DNA from: Auxenochlorella pyrenoidosa
Lineage: Eukaryota; Chlorophyta; Trebouxiophyceae; Chlorellales; Chlorellaceae
DNA length: 26,227 nucleotides
Assembly (NCBI GenBank): GCA_001430745.1
Contig: KQ482063.1
Coordinates: 1,215,209 to 1,241,435, forward strand
Direction of reading: 5' to 3'
The position numbers were made by a program, and so were the translations under genes. The notes below the pieces were generated by a model. The model was not told the DNA's origin. It worked only from the letters and a program-made list of their open reading frames with translations, and did not search any database. Positions within the stretch are counted from its first letter, which is position 1. Each line of letters opens with the position of its first letter. Below are positions 1 through 10,499 of the stretch, piece after piece.

Positions 1-3000
1 ACGCAGGGTCGGAGGCCTCGCTGCATGTGCCAGCAGCGGGCAGCGCCACCTCTGCCGCGGCGGGCGGGCTGGGCGCCCGAGGCGGCGTGGCGGCGGCGCT
101 GCGCCTGCCGGGGCTGCCTCCCGAGGTGGAGGCGCTGCTGAGCGGCGGCCAGGGCGGTGCCTGGCTGGCGCCTGCGGAGCAGAAGGTGTACATTGATGTG
201 CTGCGCATCGCCACCCTGGAGCTGACCATCTCCTTCATGCCGGCGCCCTTTGAGAACGACCCAGGTGCGGGCGGGAAACCCCATGCCGGAACGGGGACCC
301 ATGGTCAATGCACTGGCAGCCAGGCTGTACGATGCTGCTCGCCGTTGCATCTTAGGGCCCACAAGCCACCCGGATGGCGCAGTGGGCCTCCCTGCTGGGC
401 CTCCCTGCTTGGCGCGGCAGCTCCCATCACGCCAGCAAGCGCTGCAGCAGTAGCTTTGCTTGTGAAGCGCTGGTCACGCACGCCGCTGTGTGTTTGAGCG
501 CTGCAGGCGCTGCAACAGCAACCCAACACCTGCTTTGCCCTCCCACGTCCCCGGCCCCGCAGCGCACCCGCGGCTGCAGGCGCTGCAGCGCATGCTGAGC
601 CTGGCTGACATCGAGGATGCGCGCCTGCGCCTGGCTGCCCTGGAGCTGCGCAACCCGCTGATGGGCGCCTCGGCGCTGGCGCAGCTGCTGCAGGTGCGTG
701 GGCTGCCCCCCCGGCTGGGCGCCACATGGGTACTTTGAAGGGCGCGGCCAGGCTGGTGGCGCCTCTGCGCTGGCAGGCAGGCTCATGCGTGCGATTCCAT
801 GTCTGCCACATCCCCGTGCTGCTGGAAGCTTCCTCTGTCCGCGTCTGCTTCTCATGTGCCGCGACGCCTGCACCTCACCTCGCATGACCCTGCTTTCACC
901 CCCACACCCTGCGTCGCGCCGCTTGCAGCGCCACTACACGCGCGCCCTGCTGCCCGAGCTCTACAAGCTGGTGGGCAGCGCCTCGGTGTTTGGCGACCCC
1001 GTGCGCCTCTTCCACCACCTGGGACTGGGGGTGTGGTCCTTCCTGGCCTCGCCAGCAGCGGGTGAGCCTGCAACCGGGGCGTGTGTGCCGCACAGAACGG
1101 GGGCGCCCGCGTGCTCTCGACGCTGTGCCAGCTGCGCGATGCGTGCCACACTCATGCCTTGGCCCCTGGCGTGCCGTGTGCCGCAGGCCTGGTGGAGAGC
1201 GCGCGGCAGCGCGGCCCGCGCCAGTTCCTGTGGGGCTTTGCCTCAGGGACGCGCAGTCTCTTCCAGGTGCGTCACATCGCAGAGTGCTGCGCCATGCCTG
1301 GTGCACAATCTTGTCCAACTGCACGCAGCCTTCCACGCTAGGTGCCCTGCAGGGATCGAGGGCTTCTCCCTTCGACCCTCCCAGCCAGGCTTACCTGCAG
1401 CAGCGGGCTGGGCCTGGCTGGTAGGCGCCACTCCTGGCATGCTGCTGCTGTCTATGTCAGTCACTTTGAATGGTCACCGTCCCGCAGAATGTGGTGTTTG
1501 CGCTGTCCAACGCCGCTGCCAAGGGGTCCACCGCGGCGCGCAAGGCCATCACCGCCCTCGGCCTCGACCGCCTGCCCGTGGCGCCAGACGCCCGCCGCAG
1601 GGGCCCCCGCTCCTCTTTCCAGCTCCGCCTGCAGCGCTGGGACACAGAGCAAGGCCTGATGGCCGACAGCCGCGGCAGTGCTGGCCGTAGCGGCGGCGGG
1701 AGCGCCGGTGGCAGGCCTGGCAGCGCGGGCAGCAGTGCAGGCGGCAGCTCCGCAGCGGCTGCGGTCATGTTCTCTCCCCGGGAGGGGCTTGAGGGGCCGC
1801 AGGCCGGCAGCAGCGACGGCGGCGTGCTGGGGGCTGTTCTGCTGGGCGTGGCGGGCCTGGCATCGGAGCCCATCCGGGGTCTGGATGAAGGTGAGAGTGG
1901 CCCAGCAGCCTCCCTGCTGACCCGTCACTGCCGTCCTCGGCCCACAAGTTTTGCAGTCTTGTGTTGGACACATGATCCGGTTCCTGCCCTTCAGTCTGGC
2001 ACCCGCTGCCATCCCTCGCGCCCCGCGCAGGCGGCCTGCTGGGCCTGCTGGCAGGCATCAAGCGCGGCGCCATCGGCTTCGTGGTGCTGCCGCTGGCCAG
2101 CCTGCTGGAAATGTTTGCGGGAGCGTCAGACAGCATACGCCGCGCCGTGGCGGGCAGCAGCAACGTGGGCTGGGTGCGGCCGCCAAGGTGGGCAGGGAGG
2201 AGGAGGGGCCGGGGAGCAGGGTGGCGGAGGGTGGCGGGCAGAATGGGCAGTGGCTGGGTCCCTGAGAAGCCATGCTGGCCACAGTGTGCGCAAGGCCCTA
2301 CCCGGCAACTCGTGCAGCTGGGCAAGTCTCAGAGGGCCAGGCGCGGAGAGAACATGGGCATGAGGGCATGAAGCACTCTGTGCCCGCACCTCCGCATCCA
2401 CACCCACCCCATCCGAGCTGCTCTTCACCCTCTTCGCTTGGCCTGCCCGCAGGTTTGTCAGCCCGGCCCACCCGCTGGCACCCTACAGCTGGGCTGAAGC
2501 CATGGGACGCTGGCTGCTGATGGAGCTGGAGCGGGCGGGCGCGGTGCGCCCCTCGCAGCGTGCTAAGCGCCACGCGGCGGGCGCCGCCGGCGCCGGCGCG
2601 CCCGGCGGCCTGGTAGCCGCGATGCAGCAGCAAGGCGGGGTGCCGACTCGCTTTGGCGCGTTTGTGCTGTGCACCCCGCTGGCCGAGGCTGGCTGCTTCC
2701 TGGTGGTGTCCTCCCAGGTGTGGCTGGCAGATATCCCTGTGGCAGCAGCAGCTTTGGCATGCAGCCGCTCTCCAGGGCGGCTCCTCTGGACAGTGGGTGC
2801 TGCTTTGTCAGGGCACCTTCGGCCGCCCTGCAAGGCCGCCCACGGCCACATCCCAGGAGGCATGCACCCTTGGTCCGCAGGCGGCGCGCCGGCCGCTCAG
2901 CCCGCCGTGTTTGCAACCCCTCACTCAGCCCCCCGCCCCCCCACCCCCACCCCACCCCCCCCCACACACACACACACTTGCAGCGCGCCCTGCACATCTG

Positions 3001-3738
3001 CGCGCGCGCGCCCATGTGGCGCCCGCTGGTGCGGTGGAGCGCCCGCATCGCAGACCTCGAGCTCGTGGCGCAGCGAGGCCCGCAGATCAGGTGGGCAGGC
3101 GGGCGGGTTGGAGTGCTGGCCCTCGGCATGCCTGCGCCGCGTGGGCATTGCGGCGGGGTGCCGGCAGGCGCGCACCTGCTCCCGGGCGATTGGCTTGCTT
3201 AGCGAGCGGGCAGCGGGTGCGAGTGGCTGCTGCTGGCATGGACCCAGGTCCCCCCGCCGCCCCACCCCCCGAGCTGCAGCCTGGTGGCGCAGCAGCCGCT
3301 GCGGCGGCACATCGTGCGCAGCAGCAGCGCGCTCCCGCGCTCCCTGGCTGATGTGCTCAAGGCGCCCCGGCCGCCCTTCTCCTTCCTGACTTGTGAGGCT
3401 CTCCCAGCAGCATCCCCCCTGGAAGCACATGGTAGCCCTTAGCGGGCCTGGGCTTAGCATACGCTGCTGGACCAGCGCCTGCAGGCCGGGCCCCAGCCTG
3501 CAGGGCGCCCTGCCTGCTGTTCACAGCTCCCTTGTGCCGCCGTGGGCACCGCTCACCCGCCCCCCCACCCCCCAACCCCAACCCCCAACCCCCTCGACCC
3601 TTCCCTCCTGCAGTGGAGTGCGAGTCGGCAGGCGATGCCCACCAGCTGAGGGCGGAGCTGCTGCAGCGCCGCCAGCGCACGCCTCCGCTGGCCACCTTCA
3701 TTGGGCACTGCAGTGTGCTGATGCCGCCTGCCGAGTAG
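1..3738 (+). CDS. VPS13: VPS13-type intermembrane lipid transfer protein, C-terminal part (5' partial)
   Basis: VPS13 proteins are very long bridge-like proteins that move phospholipids in bulk between organelle membranes at contact sites. Only the C-terminal 591 codons lie here. Exons: 1-264, 563-693, 929-1061, 1187-1266, 1488-1890, 2031-2187, 2453-2717, 2984-3090, 3280-3392, 3614-3738 (TAG). All phases agree and all introns are GT-AG. The conserved VPS13 C-terminal pattern is clear: YIDVLRIATLELTISFMPAP, then a helix AQLLQ/RHYTRALLPELYKLVGSA, then GDPVRLFHHLGLGVWSFLASP, then GFASGTRSLFQ/NVVFALSNAA, then a glycine-rich amphipathic helix ending VGWVRPPRF. A PH-like terminal domain follows (FVLCTPLAEAGCFLVVSS and later strands). 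Exon 5 carries a Gly/Ser/Ala-rich insert of about 90 residues (roughly 1590-1850) between the conserved helices. The start lies upstream of the window. Family assignment is secure; the exact paralogue is not. Confidence 0.88.
2938..2983 (+). repeat. C-rich tract plus (CA)n at an intron 3' end
   Basis: A CCCCA-type run followed by about seven CA dinucleotides (2963-2977) ends directly at the TTGCAG acceptor before the VPS13 exon at 2984. It serves as the polypyrimidine tract. The same design, C-rich run plus CA repeat on the coding strand, is seen before the minus-strand exon at 26157. Confidence 0.7.
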
Positions 3739-4347
3739 GCTGCCAGTCTGTGCTGACTGCTTCTCTTGTGCCTCCACCCTCGACGAATGTACCCCTCTGC
3801 ACAACCACTGAATCTCCTGCATCGCTCTCTGTTCACGTTCTTCCTGCTCGCTACCTTCTGTTCGTCCTTTGCCCTCCTGCTCTGCTCTTACTCTATTCAC
3901 TTGATTGATTGCATGCGTTCACAGCCTCTTTCATTGACCTGACCATCAAGCATGTGACACAACGGCTCATCGCTGCACGGCTCGACCTACTGCTGTGCTG
4001 AGCATTTGCGCGTTCAAACCAACTGCGGTCTCCTGCGGTCTCCTGCGAACAGCCTGTGCACAACCCCACTGACGCACTTGTGGAGGCACCCAGGGGCGTT
4101 GGAAAAGGCGCGACCTGCAGAGCTGGCGCCATCTGACGACGCAGGCGAACAGCTGCGTCGCAGACGGGAATCGCTCAGGTCTCTTGTTCTGCACACCCGC
4201 GTCCTTTTCAGAGCGTGTAGAGTGCCTCCAGGCACGACTAGCACCCCCACGTTTCCCAAGTTCGCCGCCGGCCGCTGCAGACAATCAGCGTTCGCTGTCA
4301 GGAAGTTTGGAAAATATTCGATCGCCCAGTAGGGCGGCTGGCCCGCT
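3739..4347. other. Intergenic: VPS13 3' UTR and promoter/5' UTR of the papain-fold gene
   Basis: About 600 bases with no supported exon. Base composition is less GC-rich than the genes. The only local structure I noticed is a short direct repeat of CTGCGGTCTC near 4022-4042. I see no TGTAA (the usual chlorophyte poly(A) signal) here and no clear TATA element that I would defend. Confidence 0.6.
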
Positions 4348-7300
4348 ATGCGGGCTGCTCTGCTAGCCATACTGCTCTGCCTGGCGGGGTCAGCTGCCGC
4401 TGCGCAGCAGTATGCAAAGTTTACCTCCAAACAAGCCGCCAGGAGCGCAGCAGTGGCGCTGGCGAGAATGGTGGGCAGGCGGGCGGGCGGCGGTGCAATA
4501 CCACTGCGCTCCTGCAGGACACGCACGCCTGTTCTGTTGCACCCTGCACCACATGGGCTGTGCTGCTGCACGTCGGCAAAGTTGATAGGCATGCACATGG
4601 CTATCAAGTCTCAGAGGGTTATTGCATGCGCCAGAAGGCATGCAGCAGCAACGCATGCATGCTGCGTGTCTCCTGGCCTGCGTCCTGTATGCCTGCAGAA
4701 TGCCGAGGCCCGGCGGGCCATGTTTGCCCAGTGGAAAAACGACACTGGCAGGACCTACACCACCCTCGACCAGGCAAGCCGGCAATAAGACTTCCATGAC
4801 ATGCCTGCTTCGCTGACCGTGGAGAGAGAGGGCGGGAGCATCACATTGCCTGCCTCCCAGCGTGCCTGCTCAGCTGCCAGCCCGCGCCCCCCTGACGCAC
4901 ACACGGCGCCGCAGGAGAACCGCCGGTTCCGGACGTGGACGCTTGCGCTCAACGACATGGTCAGGCACAACCTGCTGCCCTCGGCCAGCTGGTTTCGAGG
5001 TGAGGTGTCATGCTGGTTGCGTCCTCCGTGCTGCTGGCATGTTGGCCGGCGCAGAGGCCTGCCTTATGCATCTTACGCTCAGTACCACCCTCTGGTAACC
5101 AACCCCACTGTGTTGCAGGTTTGAACCGGTTCAGGTGCGCAGGCAGTCATGCATGCTTGGGAAGGAGGCAGGCTCCGTCGCTGCCATGCCTCAGCCGCTC
5201 CCGTCTGCTTACCTGCTTTGTCCGCAGCCCGGTTAACGCAACAGGACTTGTGGCATCTGCATGGGCCCCACTCAGCTTGCCATGCTGCATTGCTCCAGTG
5301 CTGCTGCATGCCGAGCGTGCCCCCCCTCCCCCCCCCAAAAAAAAACAAATATCACACCTTGCCGCTGCAGCGACATGCCCTGGGAGCAGTTCAGCGAGGA
5401 GCGGCTCATGACAGACACCAGCGTTGCCACGGCGCTGGAGAAGATCAAGGATGCGCCGCTGCACGAAGTGGGGGGCGAGGCGCCGCCGCCGGCGTGGGAC
5501 TGGCGCGCTGAGGGCGTCATGCCTGCTGTGCGCGACCAGGGGCCGGTGAGGAGACCCAGGTGGCAAGCTTGGGCCACGCAGCGGGGAGGATGCATGCTGG
5601 GAGGAATGTGCGGAGCTGCTTGAGGCAGGCAACTGCAGTTGCTTGCCCTTGCGCAGTCTTGTGCACACTGGTTTCACGGATGGCGCCGTCTCTCGACAGC
5701 CCTCGACATTCCGTCCCGTCTGCCTGCAGTGCGGGGCAGGCTGGGCGCATGCCGGCATTGCTGCGCTGGAGGCGGCAGCAGTGCTGGACGAGGCGGCCCC
5801 TGCAGGGGATGTTGACCTGAGTGAGCAGCAGATGGTGAGCAAGATACGTGCACGCAGCTGATTCATGGGTGGGCTCGGTAGGCAGGGTGGCAGTCAGGGT
5901 GCCGTGACAGGCTGGCAAGGCCGGGCGCCCATCCAGCCAGCTTGCCAACATGGATGACGTACCTGCAGCACATCGCACCCCTGAACGAGGTGATTGGCTG
6001 CAAGTTGGCTCCCAACGACGCCACGTGTGCTGGGCCAGCATGATGCTGTTGGGAGAGCAGTCATCCTTCCCAGTTGAGGTGCAGCTCCAAAAGGTCTTTC
6101 TGACCAGGCCCACCTGCACCCCTGGCCCGCCTGCAGCTGGACTGCGTCAATCCTAGCGCGGGATACCTCTCGTGGGGCTGCAAGGCGGGACATGCAGGCG
6201 AGAATGCGGCCGACTGAGACCCGTGGCGTACGCCCTGCTTCGCTGCTCGTCCCCTGCGCCCCAGCCTGACCATTTTTCTGCTGCACTGCCTGCTTCCCGA
6301 CTGCAGACGAGGTCTTCCGATACGCGGCTGCCAGCTTCATTGTGCCAGAGGCCCTCATTCCATACACCGGGCAGGACGGCGGCGCCTGCGCTGCGCCGCG
6401 GGTATCGCCGCCGGGCGCCGTGCGAGCCTACAGCCGCCACGGGTTTGTGCGCGTGGGCGACAGCGCCGCGGCCTTGATGGATGCCGTCTCCTCCCAGGGG
6501 TGAGTGCGGCTGCGTGGGACGCTGCGTGCTGCAGCAGGGTGGCGGCACGGGCGTGCAGCATTGCCTGGTGTGCGGGCGCGTGCTCCCATGCCCCCGAGCC
6601 CGTCCCCATCGTGCACCCACCCTAAAATGCCTGGTTTCTATTCCTGACGCAGGCCGGTGGTGGCCTACCTGAATGTCCTCCCCGAGTTGGTGGCGTTCAC
6701 GGGCGGGGTCTACCAGCCTGGGCAGTGCGCTGCCACATGTGAGAAGTCTGGGGCACGCCGCCCTGGCCTGCTGCGTGCTGCATGCACACGTACAAGCACA
6801 ATCACACATGCCCCCTGCAAGCAGCCCTGCATGCAGCCTGCCCCTGACCAGCCGGCAGGCCCAACAGCCTGTCCTGCTCCCCTGTCCGTGTGCCTGCAGA
6901 CAACCATGTCGTGCCCAGCCGGCAGGCCTAACAGTTTGCCCTGCTCGTGTGTGCCTGCGCTTGCAGATAACCATGCCATGCTCATCGTGGGGTACAATGC
7001 GACTGCCGGTGTGGGCGCCCCCGGCTCATACTGGCTGCTGCGCAACTCCTGGTGAGGCGCATCGGCGGCATGCTCGGCAGCCAGCAACCACGCTGTGGAC
7101 AGCGTGAGCAGGCGGGTGCTGCGCAGCATGCGCGGGCCCCCGCCGCTGAGCAGCCCTCCACGCGTCCCTATGGGGTGGCCAGTGCCCAGCCAGCAGCCTG
7201 CCTGCACTCCTCCGAGCCATTCCGTCTTCACTCTGTTTCAGTATTCCTTGTTGTCGACTGCAGGGGAGCAGACTGGGGGGAGGAGGGGCACGTCAGGGTG

Positions 7301-10300
7301 CAGGTGCGCGATGGGGCGAGCTAGCGGCAGGTAGCGGTCTACTGGGTTGAGGGTCTAGCCAGCCAGACCTGCCGACAATGCCTGGCGTCCACCCGCACCA
7401 CAGCTGCCTCCCATGCCTGCAGATGCTTGCCGATGACGCACCGGGAGGCTGCCGGCTGTTCAGGTGATCTCAAGAGGACAGGGATAGCAGGAGTGGCATA
7501 CGTCTCCTCCTATCTTTGAGATGCCCTGCGCAAAGAAAGGCCTCCCCAGCAGGCAATTCGTGAGGCGTGTGGCCCCTCAATTGCACAACAGACCGTTTAC
7601 AAGTTAATCTCGCCCCTAGTATGTCCCCCGCTGCTGCTGCAGTGGCCTCATGTATGCTGCCTCGACAGTTGACCAACTCGAGCCGCCACCAAGCCCAGCA
7701 GCTGGGGCACCCCAGCCACCTCCCTCCCCACTGGCAGTGCCACAACCTGCAGTCGAGCCCTCTCCCGTCCCGGAGCAGCCCCCCCGGCCGCTGCAGCTAG
7801 ACAGACCCGAGCCCACGCCGCAGCTGCCAGCCGAGCCAGCCGCAGAGCCAGAGCCAGCAGTGCCTTTGCCAGCTGCCGACTCACCGCCAAGCCCTCCCCT
7901 CATGCCTGTGGCAGAGACCGAGCAGCTTCTGCCGCCCCTCCCAGAACCCGAGCAGCCGCCGCCTGCAGGCCTCCAGCCAGCCGCTGAGGCGCAGCCCTCG
8001 CCCACACCGCCTCTTCCACCGCCCCAGCCGCCTGTCACCGGTGGACTGCCTGCCCAGCAGCCGCCTCCCCCTCACACGCCACTGAACCCAGCGCTTGGGG
8101 ATGCACCGGGGCTGCAGGGCCAACCGCTGCCATCGCCTGAGCCAACCCCAGTCCCGGAGCCGGCTCCAGCACCGCTGCCCTCCCAGCAGCCCCCGGTGTT
8201 GCAGCAGCCGCCCTTGACGCAGCCAGCCTCTGCACCCTCCCTAGAGCCGTTGCATGAGCCCCTGGCGGCACAGCATACCCAGCACATGCCCCCACCATCC
8301 CCCTCTCCAGCCCCACCTCCCGGGCAAGCCACCTCCCCACCAACCCCTCTGCCAGCACAGGCCGAGCCTGCGCTCTCGCAGCCATCAGACATGCTGCCGC
8401 CCCCAGGGCTTACCCCACCTCTGCTGCCCCCTGTTCCCCCTGCTTCCAACCCGTCTCGTCTGCCGCCCTCGCGCCGCCAGCCACCTCGCAACCCCTCCAA
8501 ACCCCTCTCGCCAATGCCGCCTCTCCCTAGCCCAGCCCATGAACAGCCTGTCCCTCTGCTGCCTCCTTTGGAGCCGCCCCCGCTACAACCCCCACCGCCA
8601 CCACCTACCCCCAGCCCAACCCCTCCGCCTCCGCTGGCACCCTCCCCCAAGCCTGCGCCTGCCTCTAATGTACCGCCGCCCAGCCTGCCGACCAACCCCG
8701 TCCAGGCATCCCTTCCCACCCCGCTGGGCGCTCGCACCTGCGCAAGCGGCGTCTGCTCTCTCCCCCTCCAATCTCCGTGAGTATGCTTTGCAAGCTGCCC
8801 GCGCATGCAGGCAGAAAGGGAAGGGTTGGTAGCCTTGATTCTCCAGAGCTGGAGGCCGCTTCCTTCATCTTCATGTGTGGGCAAACCAATGGCACCAGCC
8901 TGTCCAAGGCAACGAGCACCCTTCCTCTCCGCCCCCACCTTGGCTGCAGTTACCTGGGCGCCTCCTCGCTTGCATTTGCTGCCTACTCTTCAGCCTTCCC
9001 GGTCGCGCTCGTCGCTCAGGCCGCTGGCGCTCCGCTGCGCTACCAAAAGCTGCATCCTCCATGTGAGTGCCCGCATGGCGCACCTCCCGGTGCAGATGCC
9101 ATGAGCCAGAGCCCTCGATGCTCAAGTGCGCAGCAGCTACCCCACAGTTGTGGCAGCACGTGTGCACGTGCCTGTGCACGCGGCGGCACAGCCTGCGCGC
9201 TCCAGCCCCTACACCCATATACTGGTCTTGTTCATCCCTGCGCAGTGACAGGCTGGATCAAGTACACAGGCCCGGCCGGAGCCGATGCCCTGCTCCTCGC
9301 TGCCGGCCAGGAGCCGGATGGCTGGAGCACGCAGGTTACGGGCCGGTCGGCGCTTGATGGCGCGCAGTCGCGGCACCGCATGCTGCGCCGGGTGCGACTG
9401 GTGCGGGGGCCGGCCGTCGTGACGGTCCTGGCGCAGGAGACACGCCCCGGCGAGTGGCAGCTGAGAGGTGCGCGGGCAGGGCGGCGTGCAGGGTGGCGTG
9501 CCGAGCCAGCCCGGCGTGAATGCGTGATGCGCTCCTGGCTGCTGAGGCAGTCTTGCAGACAATGCATACAGGCGTGGTCTAGTGGCTGCGTGCCATGCAC
9601 ACCATGAGCAGAGCGCTGTGCTCACCATTGCCAGCAGGTGGCTGATCAGGGGATGACAGAGGCTGCATGTGCACCGGGACAGAACTGCAGCCGTCATCCG
9701 TCCCCACCCTTCTCCCTGCCCGCCCTGCAGTGTATATTGGCTACACCATGCAGCCACTGGGGCCTGGGGACGCAGTCAAGCTGGCTGGTGGCGTGACTGT
9801 GGAGGCAAGCCCACAACTGCACCAGCACCAGCCGAGCATGCGCACGCCTGCCACACGCTGGCACGCATGTCCGCTTGCAAGACTCAGCGGGACGTCGCTG
9901 CTCTCCACCCGTTTCTGGTTAAGGCTTAAGCCCACCTGCCTGCTCCGAATGCCTGCTGGCCGGCCTGCAGATGGTGCCGCCCAGCCCGGATGGCCAGCAG
10001 CCAGCCTCCTTCATCATCCGCACCGCCTCCCTGCGGCTGGAGGGCGCCCTGCGGAGCAAGGTGTGTGCTGGGAGGCGACCATGCTGGCAGGCTGCACAAT
10101 CCCGCCTGAGACGTGCCCTCGGCGCACAACTTGGCGACGGCGCCGACCATCCACCTGCGCTGCCACACCCTGCTGCCTGCACCCGCGGCTAACTGCCACG
10201 TGGTCCCTTGCTGCCTGCTCCTCCTGACCGCAGGCCGCCCCCGTCGAGTATGGAGCGTGGCTGGACATAGCTGCGGCTACTGGCGGGGCAGACATGCAGC

Positions 10301-10499
10301 TGCTGCCCAAGCCGTTGGCTGGCCTGCTCGGTGAGCTGGTGTTTGGCAGCTTTACTGCACTTAAGGAGGCGGGCAGTCGAGCATGGCAGTGGATGCTGGT
10401 GCTTGTTCCAGTAGACATCCACTTAGCCAAGGCTTTTCTCCAAAACCAACCTCCCCCGTGCTGCCTACGCTCCCCTGTCTCTGTGCAGCCAACGTCTAG
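4348..10499 (+). CDS. Secreted papain-fold (C1A) predicted pseudoprotease with proline-rich stalk and novel C-terminal domain
   Basis: Nineteen exons, 941 aa: 4348-4470, 4699-4773, 4915-4999, 5119-5134, 5371-5545, 5730-5834, 6137-6197, 6307-6499, 6653-6738, 6967-7051, 7264-7303, 7423-7463, 7643-8776, 8950-9062, 9246-9467, 9731-9804, 9971-10060, 10234-10330, 10489-10499. Residues 1-19 look like a signal peptide. Residues 42-115 form an I29 prodomain (ENRRFRTW, GLNRFSDMPWEQF). The C1A fold has Gln156 (RDQGP), LSEQQM/LDC, GCKAG, His309 (NHAMLIVGY) and Asn333 (RNSW), with GADWGEEGHVRV after it. The active-site motif normally CGSCWAF reads CGAGWAH, so residue 162 is Gly instead of the nucleophilic Cys. 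A proteolytically inactive binding or scaffold role is therefore inferred. Residues 372-735 are Pro-rich (PPSP, PPPP), like cell-wall hydroxyproline-rich proteins. Residues 740-941 are unrecognised. Introns after 4773, 6197 and 9804 use GC donors. If the last intron is not spliced, the protein ends at 10563 instead. Confidence 0.82.
5119..5134 (+). other. 16-base micro-exon of the papain-fold gene
   Basis: Exon 4 encodes GLNRF, with the first and last codons shared with neighbouring exons (phase 1 in, phase 2 out). Joined to 5371 it restores GLNRFSDMPWEQF, the conserved end of the I29 prodomain. The family motif is what makes this exon convincing despite its size. Confidence 0.8.
6849..6982 (+). 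repeat. Two tandem 67-base copies spanning an intron 3' end and exon start
   Basis: Copy 1 is 6849-6915 and copy 2 is 6916-6982. They align without gaps with about 15 mismatches (about 78% identity by eye). Each copy holds a CAG acceptor followed by an exon start that would read Y-N-H. Copy 2 contains the real acceptor (exon from 6967, NHAMLIVGY). Copy 1 would start at 6900, read NHVVPSRQA and then hit a stop. Confidence 0.8.
7643..8776 (+). other. Large proline-rich exon of the papain-fold gene
   Basis: This single 1134-base exon is by far the longest in the window. It begins with the last strand of the protease fold (SGLMYAAS). It then encodes about 360 residues made mostly of Pro, Ser, Ala, Leu, Gln and Glu, with many SP, PPP and PPSP units typical of algal cell-wall hydroxyproline-rich glycoproteins. 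It is symmetric (phase 2 at both borders). Confidence 0.8.

Noticed and set aside
2718..2738. Read-through after VPS13 exon 7 (VWLADIP)
   Set aside because: A GTGTGG donor ends the exon and the family sequence resumes at 2984; the read-through frame has no family match further on.
5951..6034. Coding-looking frame WMTYLQHIAPLNEVIGC inside intron 6 of the papain-fold gene
   Set aside because: No acceptor and donor pair joins it in phase with exons 6 and 7. The direct join (LSEQQM to LDCVNPSAG) matches the C1A family, and the frame soon hits a stop.
7650..8038. Gly/Ser-rich minus-strand open frames opposite the proline exon
   Set aside because: They are the reverse complement of CCN-rich codons; GGN-rich antisense frames are automatically open.
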